Shown here in pieces: positions 46,083-54,764 of a stretch of DNA of 64,000 nucleotides. The position numbers were made by a program, and so were the translations under genes. The stretch is from Jiella pacifica. Its GTDB lineage: Bacteria; Pseudomonadota; Alphaproteobacteria; Rhizobiales; Rhizobiaceae. The notes beneath the pieces are model-generated. The model ran no database searches, was not told the origin of the DNA, and saw nothing but the letters and a program-made list of their open reading frames with translations. Each line of letters opens with the position of its first letter. Positions within the stretch are counted from its first letter, which is position 1. The stretch is from assembly GCF_010500815.1 (NCBI RefSeq), contig NZ_JAAAMG010000018.1, positions 55,082 through 119,081 of the forward strand, in the 5' to 3' direction.

Positions 46083-47039
46083 ATGAACGCACTTGTCGCG
46101 CGTCTCGTCGCCAAGCGCCTGGGAATCATGCTGATTTCCCTTCTGATCATCGCTTTCGCGGTGTTCTTCGCAACCGAGCTTCTGCCTGGCGACGTCGCCG
46201 AAATTCTGCTCGGTCAGTCCGCGACCCCCGAAGCGGTGGCCGGGCTTCGCAAGGCGATGAATCTCGACCAGCCCGCCTTTCTGCGATTTCTGTCGTGGCT
46301 CGGCGGCCTCCTGACCGGCGACCTGGGGCGTTCCTACGCCAATAATCGCGAAGTTGCGGACCTGATCGCCGGACGGCTGGCGAATTCGCTCGAACTTGCT
46401 TTCGTCACCACGCTCTTCTCGGTTCCGATCGCGCTCACCCTCGGCATCACGGCGGCGATGTTCCGGGGGTCCACCTATGACCGGTTCGTCTCGGTCTTCA
46501 CCGTTTCGGTGATCTCGATCCCCGAATTCATGGTGGCGACGCTGGCGGTCCTGATCTTTGCGGTCTACCTGAAATGGTTGCCCGCCCTGTCGGTCGCCAA
46601 CGACGTTCAGGGGATAGGCGAGCTTTTGCGCATCTACGCGATGCCGGTCATCACCCTGTCCTTCGTCGTCTCGGCCCAGATGATCCGGATGACGCGGGCG
46701 GCGGTGATCGACACGCTGGACACCGCCTATGTCGAGATGGCGCTGCTCAAGGGCGCCTCGCGCCCGAGGATCGTGCTGAGACACGCGTTGCCGAACGCGC
46801 TGGGCCCGATCGTCAACGCCATGGCCCTCTCGCTCTCCTATCTTCTCGGCGGCGTCATCATCGTCGAGACGATCTTCAACTATCCGGGCGTGGCCAAGCT
46901 GATGGTGGACGCGGTCTCCACACGCGACCTGCCGCTCATCCAGTCCTGTGCGATGATCTTCTGCGTCAGCTATCTCCTCCTCATCCTGATCGCCGACCTC
47001 GTCGCGATCCTGGCCAACCCACGGCTGCGGAACCAGTGA
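46083..47039 (+). CDS. Peptide-type ABC transporter, permease 1 (DppB-like)
   Basis: Inner-membrane permease of 318 residues with about six hydrophobic helices. A first periplasmic region contains the GLRKAMNLDQPAFLRFLSWLGGLLTGDLGRSY segment characteristic of DppB proteins. The EAA-type loop EMALLKGASRPRIVLRHALPNA lies near residue 220. The ATG at 46083 is 75 nt after the binding-protein stop, across a hairpin. Its stop overlaps a possible GTG start of the second permease. Confidence 0.93.
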   Translation: MNALVARLVAKRLGIMLISLLIIAFAVFFATELLPGDVAEILLGQSATPEAVAGLRKAMNLDQPAFLRFLSWLGGLLTGDLGRSYANNREVADLIAGRLANSLELAFVTTLFSVPIALTLGITAAMFRGSTYDRFVSVFTVSVISIPEFMVATLAVLIFAVYLKWLPALSVANDVQGIGELLRIYAMPVITLSFVVSAQMIRMTRAAVIDTLDTAYVEMALLKGASRPRIVLRHALPNALGPIVNAMALSLSYLLGGVIIVETIFNYPGVAKLMVDAVSTRDLPLIQSCAMIFCVSYLLLILIADLVAILANPRLRNQ

Positions 47040-47041
47040 CG

Positions 47042-47887
47042 ATGACGATGACAGCTCCCGCCCGCAAAGGCCACTTCGGCTTCCACGTCAATGCCGTCGG
47101 CATCATCGGTGCCGCGATCATCCTGTTCTGGATGGTCGTGGCGATCGCCGCGCCCTGGATCAGCCCCTACCCTGTCGGCCAGATCGTCGATTTCGACTAT
47201 TACGGACCCATCTCGTCGCAGTTCTGGTTCGGCACCGACTATCTTGGCCGAGACATGCTGTCCCGCGTCCTGATGGGCGCGCGATACACGGTCGGCATCT
47301 CGCTCGCCAGCGTTACCATCGCCTGTTTCATCGGGGTGACACTCGGCATGATCGCGGCGGTCATCAGCGGCTGGTTCGATGCAATCCTGTCGCGCTTCCT
47401 CGACGCGCTGAACTCGATCCCCTCCCTGATGTTCGGCCTCGTCGTCGTGGCCGCGGTCGGCAGCTCGATTTCCGTGCTCGTGCTCACGATCGCCGTCCTC
47501 TACGCTCCCGGCAGTTACCGTTTCGCCCGGGCGCTCGCCGTCAACGTCAATGCCATGGACTTCGTCACAGTGGCGCGGGCTCGCGGCGAAGGCACCCTCT
47601 ATACGATCCGCGAGGAGATCTTCCCCAACATCATCGGCCCGGTGCTGGCCGATTTCGGCCTGCGCTTCGTCTTCATCGTGCTGCTCCTGTCCGGCCTGTC
47701 CTTTCTCGGACTCGGCGTTCAGCCGCCGAACGCGGACTGGGGCGCGCTGGTGCGCGAGAACATTGGCGGGCTGTCCTTCGGGGCGCCGGCGGTGATCGTG
47801 CCCTCGATCGCCATCGCCAGCCTGACGATCTCGGTGAACATGCTGATCGACAACCTTCCCCAGCGCATCCGCGACAGGAGCGAGTGA
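47042..47887 (+). CDS. Peptide-type ABC transporter, permease 2 (DppC-like)
   Basis: Inner-membrane permease of 281 residues. It has a DppC-like N-terminal region with the FWFGTDYLGRDMLSRVLMGAR signature (about residues 60-80) and the EAA loop TVARARGEGTLYTIREEIFPN (about 178-198). Starts at ATG 47042 or ATG 47048 are possible; a GTG at 47036 would overlap the permease 1 stop by 4 nt. The ATPase gene begins at its stop codon. Confidence 0.92.
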   Translation: MTMTAPARKGHFGFHVNAVGIIGAAIILFWMVVAIAAPWISPYPVGQIVDFDYYGPISSQFWFGTDYLGRDMLSRVLMGARYTVGISLASVTIACFIGVTLGMIAAVISGWFDAILSRFLDALNSIPSLMFGLVVVAAVGSSISVLVLTIAVLYAPGSYRFARALAVNVNAMDFVTVARARGEGTLYTIREEIFPNIIGPVLADFGLRFVFIVLLLSGLSFLGLGVQPPNADWGALVRENIGGLSFGAPAVIVPSIAIASLTISVNMLIDNLPQRIRDRSE

Positions 47888-49547
47888 TGGGCAACGTCAT
47901 CGAAATCCGCGACCTTCACGTCAAGGCGAAGACCGATTCCGGCCGCGTCGTCGAGATCATCAAGGGCGTCGACCTTTCGGTCGCCGACGGCGAGATCGTC
48001 GCGCTGATCGGCGAGAGCGGCTCCGGCAAGACCACCATCGCCCTCACCCTTCTCGGCTACACACGCCCCGGATGCGCGATCGCCGGGGGTAAGGTCGTCG
48101 TTGCGGGGCGCGACACGGTGACGATGAGCGAGGCCGAGAAGCGTGCCTTGCGTGGCACGGAGGTCGCCTATGTCCCGCAATCGGCGGCGGCCGCCTTCAA
48201 TCCGTCGAAGACGATCATGGATCAGGTGGTCGAGGTCGCCAAGATCCATCACCTGATGCCGATGCCCGAGGCCCGTCGCAAGGCGGTGGATTTGTTTGAG
48301 GCTCTCGCTTTGCCGGAGCCCGAAACGATCGGCCGGCGCTATCCGCACCAGGTCTCCGGCGGCCAGCTGCAGCGACTGTCGGCGGCCATGGCCCTCATCG
48401 GCGACCCGAAGGTGATGGTCTTCGACGAGCCGACGACGGCGCTCGACGTGACGACGCAGATCGAGGTCCTGAGAGCCTTCAAATCGGTGATGCGCGAGCG
48501 CGGCATGGCCGGCTCTACGTCTCCCACGATCTCGCCGTCGTCGCCCAGATCGCCGATCGGATCGTCGTTCTGAAGGGCGGCGAGGTCCAGGAGGAAGGCA
48601 CCGCCGAGACGATCGTCCATCAGCCGACCCACAGCTATACCAAGGCGTTGATCGAAGCGTTTCACCCCAAGGGGCGGGATCCGAACGCGCGGGCCGAAAA
48701 TGCCGAGCCGCAGCCGATCCTGAAAGTCTCGGGTCTCACGGCCGGATATGGCGCCGTCGGCAGCGACGGCCTGCCGAAATTCGTGATCCTGAAGGACATC
48801 GACCTCGAGCTGGAGCGCGGCCGAAGCCTCGGTGTCATCGGCGAATCCGGCAGCGGCAAATCCACTCTGGCGAGGGTCATCGCCGGCCTGCTGCCGGCGG
48901 CGAAAGGCAGCGTCGCGATGGACGGCATCACCCTCGGCCATGGAACCAGGGACCGATCGAAGCAAGAGCTGCGCAAGCTTCAGATCGTCTTCCAGCTGGC
49001 CGACACGGCGCTCAACCCCAACAAGCCGGTCGGCGCCATCCTGTCGCGGCCGCTGACCTTCTATCACGGGATGAGCGGGCAGGCGCGCGAGGCGGAAGTC
49101 GACCGCCTTCTCGACCTGGTGCGCCTGCCCAAGGCGCTCAAGCACCGGTTGCCCGGGGAGCTTTCGGGGGGACAGAAACAGCGGATCAATTTTGCGAGGG
49201 CACTGGCGGCTCGTCCCGAGCTCATCCTATGCGATGAAATCACATCGGCTCTCGACACGGTGGTCGCCGCCGCCATTCTGGATCTACTGGACGAATTGCA
49301 GCGCGAGCTTGGCCTCACCTACATGTTCATCAGTCACGACCTTTCGACGGTCGAGGCGGTCTGCGACCGGGTCGCGGTGATGTATCAGGGCGAGAAGGTC
49401 GAAGAGATGCCGACAAGCCGGATGCAGTCGGGCGCCGAGCATCCCTACTCGAAACTCCTGATCTCATCCGTCCCCAAGCTTGACACCGGATGGCTGGATT
49501 CGCTGGGCCAGGACCGGACCTTTGCAGACGCAGCGGACCGCCACTGA
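47887..49547 (+). pseudogene. Fused double ABC ATPase (DppD-DppF type) interrupted by a frameshift
   Basis: Two nucleotide-binding domains that normally form one protein of about 550 residues. The first half has Walker A GESGSGKT, signature VSGGQLQRL and Walker B MVFDEPTTALD, then near 48511-48513 the frame slips. The expected LYVSHDLAVVAQIADRI, including the switch histidine, continues in the next frame. The second half is open to 49547 with Walker A GESGSGKS, signature LSGGQKQRI, LCDEITSALD and ISHDL. One missing base restores a single 554-residue frame. As written, the first domain ends in about 18 aberrant residues (stop at 48573) and lacks its H-loop. This is either a sequencing error in GC-rich DNA or recent inactivation; everything else looks intact. 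Confidence 0.85.
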
Positions 49548-49575
49548 CGGCACCAGCCGGTCGTAGAGAGATATT

Positions 49576-50082
49576 TCAGGCCGCAGGCTCCAGATCGCCG
49601 AAAAGCTTGTGCAACGGCAGGTTCGACTTGATGAAAGGCGTCTTGATCACGACGAAACTGAAGTATTTGTCGATCCCGACGTCCTGATCGAGCAGATTTT
49701 CGATAGTCGTCTGGTAGTGGATGATGCCGGAGGTGATGAACTTCAGGAGATAATCGTAGCCGCCCGAAACGAGGTGACACTCCATACAGGCGTCAATCTT
49801 GCGGACAGCGGCCTGAAACCGGTCGAAATCCACGTGACGATGATTCTTCAGCGTCACTTCGGTGAAGACGGTCAGCGTCTCCCCGAGCTTGGCAATGTCG
49901 ATCTGGGCCGAATAGCCGGTGATGTAGCCTGCCGCCTGCAGGCGCTTCATGCGCGTCAGGCACGGGCTCGGCGACAGATTGATCAGCTCGGCCAATTCGA
50001 CGTTGGTGATCCGTCCGTTCTTCTGGAGTTCGCACAAGATCTTCACGTCGATCATATCGAGTTTCGTGCGCGTACCCGTCAT
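49576..50082 (-). CDS. Lrp/AsnC-family transcriptional regulator
   Basis: Feast/famine regulator of 168 residues. The N-terminal winged helix-turn-helix covers MIDVKILCELQKNGRITNVELA to PCLTRMKRLQAAGYI (about 10-55). The C-terminal RAM ligand domain carries VTLKNHRHVDFDRF and ECHLVSGGYDYLLKF (about 72-120). It converges on the ABC ATPase and diverges from the flavin oxidase at 50287, with a 15-bp palindrome in the shared promoter. It probably senses an amino acid and controls the oxidase, the transporter or itself. TTG or GTG codons up to three positions upstream are possible starts. Confidence 0.92.
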   Translation of the reverse strand: MTGTRTKLDMIDVKILCELQKNGRITNVELAELINLSPSPCLTRMKRLQAAGYITGYSAQIDIAKLGETLTVFTEVTLKNHRHVDFDRFQAAVRKIDACMECHLVSGGYDYLLKFITSGIIHYQTTIENLLDQDVGIDKYFSFVVIKTPFIKSNLPLHKLFGDLEPAA

Positions 50083-50199
50083 CGCCACCAATCCCCTCGC
50101 GCGGCAGAATAAACTGTGAGAGTGGCCCTAATGTTCCCAACTGACAAGCCGCGCTCCCTCTTCTTCACGGAAATCAACTGCCAAACCGCGGGGCACCTG

Positions 50200-50214
50200 C
50201 GGCATGAAATGCCG
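50200..50214. promoter_or_regulatory. 15-bp palindrome in the lrp/oxidase promoter region
   Basis: CGGCAT-GAA-ATGCCG is a perfect inverted repeat. It lies 118 bp from the Lrp-type start and 73 bp before the oxidase start. Length and position suit an Lrp/AsnC operator, but no second copy was found to confirm it. Confidence 0.5.
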
Positions 50215-50286
50215 AAGGACGGGCGGATTAGTCGCATTTTCGCGCCCGGCCCGGACTATGTTTCGGCCAGGTAGAGGAATTCAGAA

Positions 50287-51612
50287 ATGCCCGCACCCCT
50301 TCTCGTCGTTCCCTCATCCGAAAAGCTCCCCGACAGCGTCGACGCGGTGGTCATCGGCGGCGGGATCGTCGGCGCCTCATCGGCCTATTTCATGGCTCGT
50401 CAGGGCTTGAAGGTCGCGCTTGTCGAAAAGGGTCGCGTCGGCGCCGAGCAATCCAGCCGGAACTGGGGCTGGTGTCGCCAGCAGAATCGCGACGCGCGCG
50501 AACTGCCCATGGCGACCCAGAGCCTGGCGCTGTGGGAGGAGATGACGGCGGACATCGGCGAGGATCTCGGCTTTCGCCGGTGTGGCCTTCTCTATCTCTC
50601 CGACAACGAGGCCGAGATCGCCGGCTGGGCGAAATGGCGCGACTTCGCGGCAACGCAGGGCGTGACGACGCATATGCTGAGTGCGGCGGAAGCTGGCGAG
50701 CGCGGCGCTGCCACAGGCAAGCCCTGGAAGGGCGGCGTCTTCTCCCCGAGCGACGGCATCGCCGATCCCTCCCGCGCCGCGCCGCTGATCGCAGGCGGCG
50801 TGGTCAAGCATGGCGGGACGATCCATCAGTTCTGCGCCGCGCGCGGCATCGAGACCGCGGGCGGCCGGGTGAGCGGCGTCGTCACCGAGAACGGGACGAT
50901 CCGCACGAGCCGCGTCGTCCTGGCCGGCGGTGCCTGGGCGTCCTCCTTCTGCCGGCAGCTCGGCATCTCCTTCCCGCAATCCTCGGTGCGCTCGCCGAGC
51001 CTGTCGCTGATGCCCGGCGCCAAGGGGCTCCCGGACGCGTTGCACACCGCGGAGGTGTCGGTGACGCGCCGGGGCGACGGCGGCTATACGCTGGCCGTCT
51101 CCGGCATGGCGAGCGTCGATCCGACAGCTCAGCAGCTTCGCTACGCCAGAAGTTTCCTGCCGATGTTCGCCAAACGCTGGCGGGTTCTGACGCCGGGCAA
51201 TTTGTCGGGCTTCGCGGCGGGGCACGAAACGCTGAAGCGCTGGGCGCTCGACAAGCCGACGCCGATGGAGCGGATGCGGATTCTCGATCCCATCCCCTCG
51301 GCTCGCGCCATCGAGACGATCCTGATGCGCGCTCGCCGGCTCTTGCCCGAACTGACGGTCGTCCCCGTCCAGGCGGCCTGGGCCGGCTACATCGATTCGA
51401 CGCCGGACGGTGTGCCGGTGATCGATGACGGGGTCGGGCCGAAGGGCTTGTTGCTGGCCGCCGGCTTCTCGGGCCACGGCTTCGGCATCGGCCCCGGCGC
51501 CGGTCGCCTGGTGGCCGATATGGTGACGGGCCGGACGCCGAGCGTCGAACATCGCCATTACCGTCTGTCGCGGTTCGGAAAAAGCGCCTGGGGCCGGGTC
51601 TCCGAGTTTTGA
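50287..51612 (+). CDS. FAD-dependent amino-acid oxidase/dehydrogenase, DadA/SoxB-like
   Basis: DAO-family flavoprotein of 441 residues. The FAD loop DAVVIGGGIVGASSA is near residue 20. The segment SSRNWGWCRQQNRDARELP (about 57-75) contains a cysteine and marks a subgroup distinct from the PuuB-like copies at 25521 and 36681. The C-terminal LLAAGFSGHGFGIGPGAGRL holds the conserved GHG and FAD-binding glycines. It probably oxidises a D-amino or N-methyl amino acid. It is followed after 92 bp by a LysR gene on the same strand. Confidence 0.9.
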   Translation: MPAPLLVVPSSEKLPDSVDAVVIGGGIVGASSAYFMARQGLKVALVEKGRVGAEQSSRNWGWCRQQNRDARELPMATQSLALWEEMTADIGEDLGFRRCGLLYLSDNEAEIAGWAKWRDFAATQGVTTHMLSAAEAGERGAATGKPWKGGVFSPSDGIADPSRAAPLIAGGVVKHGGTIHQFCAARGIETAGGRVSGVVTENGTIRTSRVVLAGGAWASSFCRQLGISFPQSSVRSPSLSLMPGAKGLPDALHTAEVSVTRRGDGGYTLAVSGMASVDPTAQQLRYARSFLPMFAKRWRVLTPGNLSGFAAGHETLKRWALDKPTPMERMRILDPIPSARAIETILMRARRLLPELTVVPVQAAWAGYIDSTPDGVPVIDDGVGPKGLLLAAGFSGHGFGIGPGAGRLVADMVTGRTPSVEHRHYRLSRFGKSAWGRVSEF

Positions 51613-51704
51613 CGATCGCACGGGACCGTACGCGCAAAGGGGGCCCGTCGCCGACCATGGCGCGGCCTTCTATTGTGGGCGCCCTGTCTTCGGAGGTCTG
51701 AGTC

Positions 51705-52601
51705 ATGCGTGCTCGCCAATTGGAAGTGTTCTGTGCCCTGATGCGGGCGGGAACGGTCACCGGAGCCGCCGCCACCCTCAACATTTCTCAGCCGGCGCTC
51801 AGCCAGATCCTCCTCCACGCCGAAGACCAGCTCGGCTTCAAGCTCTTCCATCGGGTGAAGCGGCGACTGGTGCCGACCGAGGAAGCGCTGGAGCTCTATC
51901 CGGAAGCTGAACGGATCTTCGGCGAACTGGCGGCGTTGCGGCGCCGCACGGCGGACATGCGTCGAGGCCGAACCGGCCTGCTGCGAATAGCCGCGTCAGC
52001 ACCGCCCGCCATGGCACTCATCCCGGGCGCCCTGGCGGATTTTCGCGCGTCATATCCCGACGTCGTCGTACGATCGCAGATCGCGCCGATGCGCCATATC
52101 GTCGACATGCTCCGTGACGGCGACATCGCGCTCGGCATCGTCATGAACGACAAGCCCCATCACGGCATCGACGTCGAGAAGATCGGGGAATCGCACCTCG
52201 CCTGTCTGGTGCCGGGGGAGCATCCCCTGGCCAGCCGGGCCAGCATCGGCTTTGCCGACCTCGCCGCCTATCCCTTGATCGCTTATCGCCCCGAAGTCCT
52301 TCCCGGCCTGCTTCTCTCGGCAATCGCCGATGCCGAGAACCTCGAATACGCGCCGGCGATCGAAATCGACGTTTCGATCAGCGCGCTGCCCTTCGTGCAG
52401 AGTGGACTTGGCATTGCGATCGTCGACAGCCTCCTTCCATGGGGCCTCTTCAGCGGCGTGAGGATCGTTCCATTCGTGCCGAAGACGGCCCTGCCGGTGG
52501 CGATCCTGACGAGGACGAACCATCCCATCAGCGGCGCCGCCAAACTCATGCGCGAAAAGGTGTCCCTGGCCTGGGCAGGTTACAGCGCCGGCTCAGGCTG
52601 A
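51705..52601 (+). CDS. LysR-family transcriptional regulator
   Basis: LysR-type regulator of 298 residues. The N-terminal helix-turn-helix spans RQLEVFCALMRAGTVTGAAA and SQPALSQILLHAEDQLGF (about 3-50), and the effector domain follows from about 90. Such regulators usually control an adjacent or divergent gene and sense a pathway metabolite. Candidates here are the upstream flavin oxidase and the downstream TRAP transporter. Confidence 0.94.
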   Translation: MRARQLEVFCALMRAGTVTGAAATLNISQPALSQILLHAEDQLGFKLFHRVKRRLVPTEEALELYPEAERIFGELAALRRRTADMRRGRTGLLRIAASAPPAMALIPGALADFRASYPDVVVRSQIAPMRHIVDMLRDGDIALGIVMNDKPHHGIDVEKIGESHLACLVPGEHPLASRASIGFADLAAYPLIAYRPEVLPGLLLSAIADAENLEYAPAIEIDVSISALPFVQSGLGIAIVDSLLPWGLFSGVRIVPFVPKTALPVAILTRTNHPISGAAKLMREKVSLAWAGYSAGSG

Positions 52602-53025
52602 AAGCGCTCATGCCAGAACGGCCTCTCGAATGCCTCGCCGACCGCGTTCGCTGAAAGATCTCGGTCTCGCAGATGCCGGCAGACATGCGTTGCCGGTGCG
52701 GCTGCAAGCAACGCATGAGAATCGGCGCCTGATTGGGAATGAGAGATCGGCTCGCCCTTCAACCCCGATCGCGCCTCAGCCCGAGCCCAGAGTGCGGGCC
52801 GAAGAGGCTTGCCAACCCCGTTGATAGGCGCGGCTTATGTGTCGCGCATTGATTCGTATTGGACGGTCAGGCGCACAGCTTTACGATGACTTTCTCAATC
52901 GAAATGGCTCAATCTGGATAATCCGAAAGACAAGGTAAGAATCCTTATCGACAGTGTATTGGGTACATCTATTCGGAATTATTACGCCGTGCTGTGAATT
53001 CGAACGATCAGGATAGGAAAGATAC
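52602..53025. other. Intergenic region before the TRAP operon
   Basis: No gene is recognised in these 424 bp. The left part contains the inverted repeat at 52684-52717. The right part (about 52860-53020) is AT-richer than the surroundings and probably holds the TRAP promoter, including a TGTA-N5-TACA inverted motif near 52954-52966. Confidence 0.45.
52684..52717. repeat. Inverted repeat, 10-bp perfect arms
   Basis: CATGCGTTGC (52684-52693) is repeated inverted at 52708-52717 with a 14-nt loop. It lies about 80 nt after the LysR stop. No T-run follows on the plus strand, so it could be a Rho-assisted terminator or a mobile-element remnant. Confidence 0.5.
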
Positions 53026-54063
53026 ATGTCGATTTCGAATAGAATTGGGCTTGGCTCAGGAATCGCGGTGCTGACGGGCGCGCTGGCCATTGCGTCTTCA
53101 ATTTCCGGATTCGCGAACGCCGCCGACGTGACATTGCGATTCGCGACGATCCAGTCGCCTCGACATGAGCTTTCCCTGAGGCTGCAGGACGCCTTCGAGC
53201 GTATCGAGAAAGAAACCGACGGGCGCGTGGAGTTCGAGGTCCATTACGGATCGGAATCCGGCTTCCAAGCCAAACAATATGTCAGCGCGCTCGAATATGG
53301 CATGCTGGATTCGGCGCTGATACCGACCAGCGCATCGGCGCTGGAGTATCCGTGGCTTGGCGTCTACGGGCTGCCATTCCTGTCCCCGGACGCAGACGCT
53401 CGTGAGCCGATGCTGGCTGCGACGAAGCCGATGCTGGAGGAGTTCTCCGGTGAGCATCATATCGTTCCGCTCGCCTATCCGCTGCATCCCGACAAGTGGC
53501 TCGTCATCTATCTGAAGAACGGCGTGAAGTCGGTCGATGATTTCTCCGGAAAGCTCGTCCGCACCTACGATCCGAACACCAATGCCATCGTCACGGCCCT
53601 GGGCGCCGTGCCGACCTCGCTCCAGAAGTCCGAAATCTACATGGGTCTTCAGCGCGGGACGATCGACGGCGCCATTACCGGCATTACGGCCTTGAAAGAG
53701 ATGAAATTCAACGAGGTCGTCGACAATGTCTACCAGCTCGACCTGATGTTCCTGCCGCACATTCTGGGGGTCAGCGAGCAGGCTTGGCAGCGTCTCGACG
53801 CCAAGGATCAAGAGATCGTTCGCGCCGTCTTCGCCGAGTGGGATAAAGCCTACATGGCCGATCTGTCGAACCCGGACGCGTCCGGTGACCCCTATGCCTA
53901 TGCCAATGAGCATGGGGTCAAGATCATCGTTCCGGATGAGGCGGCCAAGCAGGTCTTCTCGAAGATCCATGAGGACGCCGTCGCCGAGTTCGTCGCCCAG
54001 GACGACATGTCGAAGAAGGCTTACGACGCAATCGATGCGGTGCGCGCATCCGCCTCGAACTGA
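53026..54063 (+). CDS. TRAP transporter, periplasmic binding protein DctP-like
   Basis: Solute receptor of a TRAP system, 345 residues, with a signal peptide ending about residue 33 (NAADVTLRF marks the mature start). The family motif around ERIEKETDGRVEFEVHYGS (about 57-75) and the VRTYDPNTNAIVTALGAVPT segment with its ligand-pairing arginine (about residue 183) are present. TRAP receptors bind carboxylates and some amino-acid-like compounds. A 9-bp hairpin follows before the small permease gene. Confidence 0.92.
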   Translation: MSISNRIGLGSGIAVLTGALAIASSISGFANAADVTLRFATIQSPRHELSLRLQDAFERIEKETDGRVEFEVHYGSESGFQAKQYVSALEYGMLDSALIPTSASALEYPWLGVYGLPFLSPDADAREPMLAATKPMLEEFSGEHHIVPLAYPLHPDKWLVIYLKNGVKSVDDFSGKLVRTYDPNTNAIVTALGAVPTSLQKSEIYMGLQRGTIDGAITGITALKEMKFNEVVDNVYQLDLMFLPHILGVSEQAWQRLDAKDQEIVRAVFAEWDKAYMADLSNPDASGDPYAYANEHGVKIIVPDEAAKQVFSKIHEDAVAEFVAQDDMSKKAYDAIDAVRASASN

Positions 54064-54086
54064 GCCGCGGCGAGACTGTCTCTCGT

Positions 54087-54109
54087 GGGAGGGGACCTTC
54101 TCCCCTCCC
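54087..54109 (+). promoter_or_regulatory. Intercistronic hairpin between dctP- and dctQ-like genes
   Basis: GGGAGGGGA (54087-54095) pairs perfectly with TCCCCTCCC (54101-54109) around a 5-nt loop. Starting 23 nt after the receptor stop, it probably protects the receptor mRNA or attenuates membrane-gene expression. Confidence 0.65.
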
Positions 54110-54144
54110 TCATCCAGCCTCGGCAGACGACCGGAGTTCAAGAC

Positions 54145-54666
54145 TTGAAAGACATCGTCCTCGCGTGCAGTCGGAAAGCCGATGTCTTTGCCAAAATGGC
54201 GGAATATCTGTCTTGGCTGGTGCTTCTGGTCTGGGTCGGGCTGATCGCAGTCGGCGTGGTGATGCGATATGTGTTCGCTGCGCCGCTCATCTTTCAGGGT
54301 GATCTCGTCTCGGCTTTGCTGGTGGTCTTCGCCTCGCTCAGCTTTGCCAGCCTGCTGGTTCGCGAACAACACATACGCGTCGATCTGCTGACCCGCCACT
54401 TCAGCTTGAAAGCGCAGTATTACTTAACGGCATTTTCGTATCTCGTGACGTTGCTGCTGTCGGCCTTGATGATCACTGCGTCCAAAAATCTTATTTTTCT
54501 CTCCTACATGATGAATTCGCGGTTCGATGTTTCCGGCATCATCGCCTGGCCCTTCCAGGCAGTGTTCAGCTTCGGATTCCTGCTGTTGGGAACCGTCTCC
54601 CTTCTGCGGTTCCTCGAAATGGTGGTCGACCCGAATGGTCGGCTGAGCCCCGGCCAATCCCGCTGA
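54145..54666 (+). CDS. TRAP transporter small permease DctQ-like
   Basis: Four-helix membrane subunit of about 173 residues. Hydrophobic helices run near 20-42, 53-73, 92-112 and 130-152 from the chosen start. The REQHIRVDLL segment between helices 2 and 3 is typical of DctQ. The TTG at 54145 is chosen because GGAG lies 9 nt upstream; an internal ATG at 54196 and an upstream start at 54085 are alternatives. It sits between the receptor and the large permease. Confidence 0.87.
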   Translation: MKDIVLACSRKADVFAKMAEYLSWLVLLVWVGLIAVGVVMRYVFAAPLIFQGDLVSALLVVFASLSFASLLVREQHIRVDLLTRHFSLKAQYYLTAFSYLVTLLLSALMITASKNLIFLSYMMNSRFDVSGIIAWPFQAVFSFGFLLLGTVSLLRFLEMVVDPNGRLSPGQSR

Positions 54667-54764
54667 CACGCATCTGGTCGATCCACGCGGCCACGCTCTC
54701 CGGGCGTTCGGATGTCGCGCGAGCGGACCTGCCTTCCCCAAGAGCTTTTCTGGAGACCTGAACC

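Noticed and set aside
35149..54063. Ectoine degradation cluster (deacylase, aminotransferase, aldehyde dehydrogenase, AsnC regulator, TRAP)
   Set aside because: The defining DoeA hydrolase (M24 type) is absent and the deacylase is M20/ArgE-like rather than DoeB-like.
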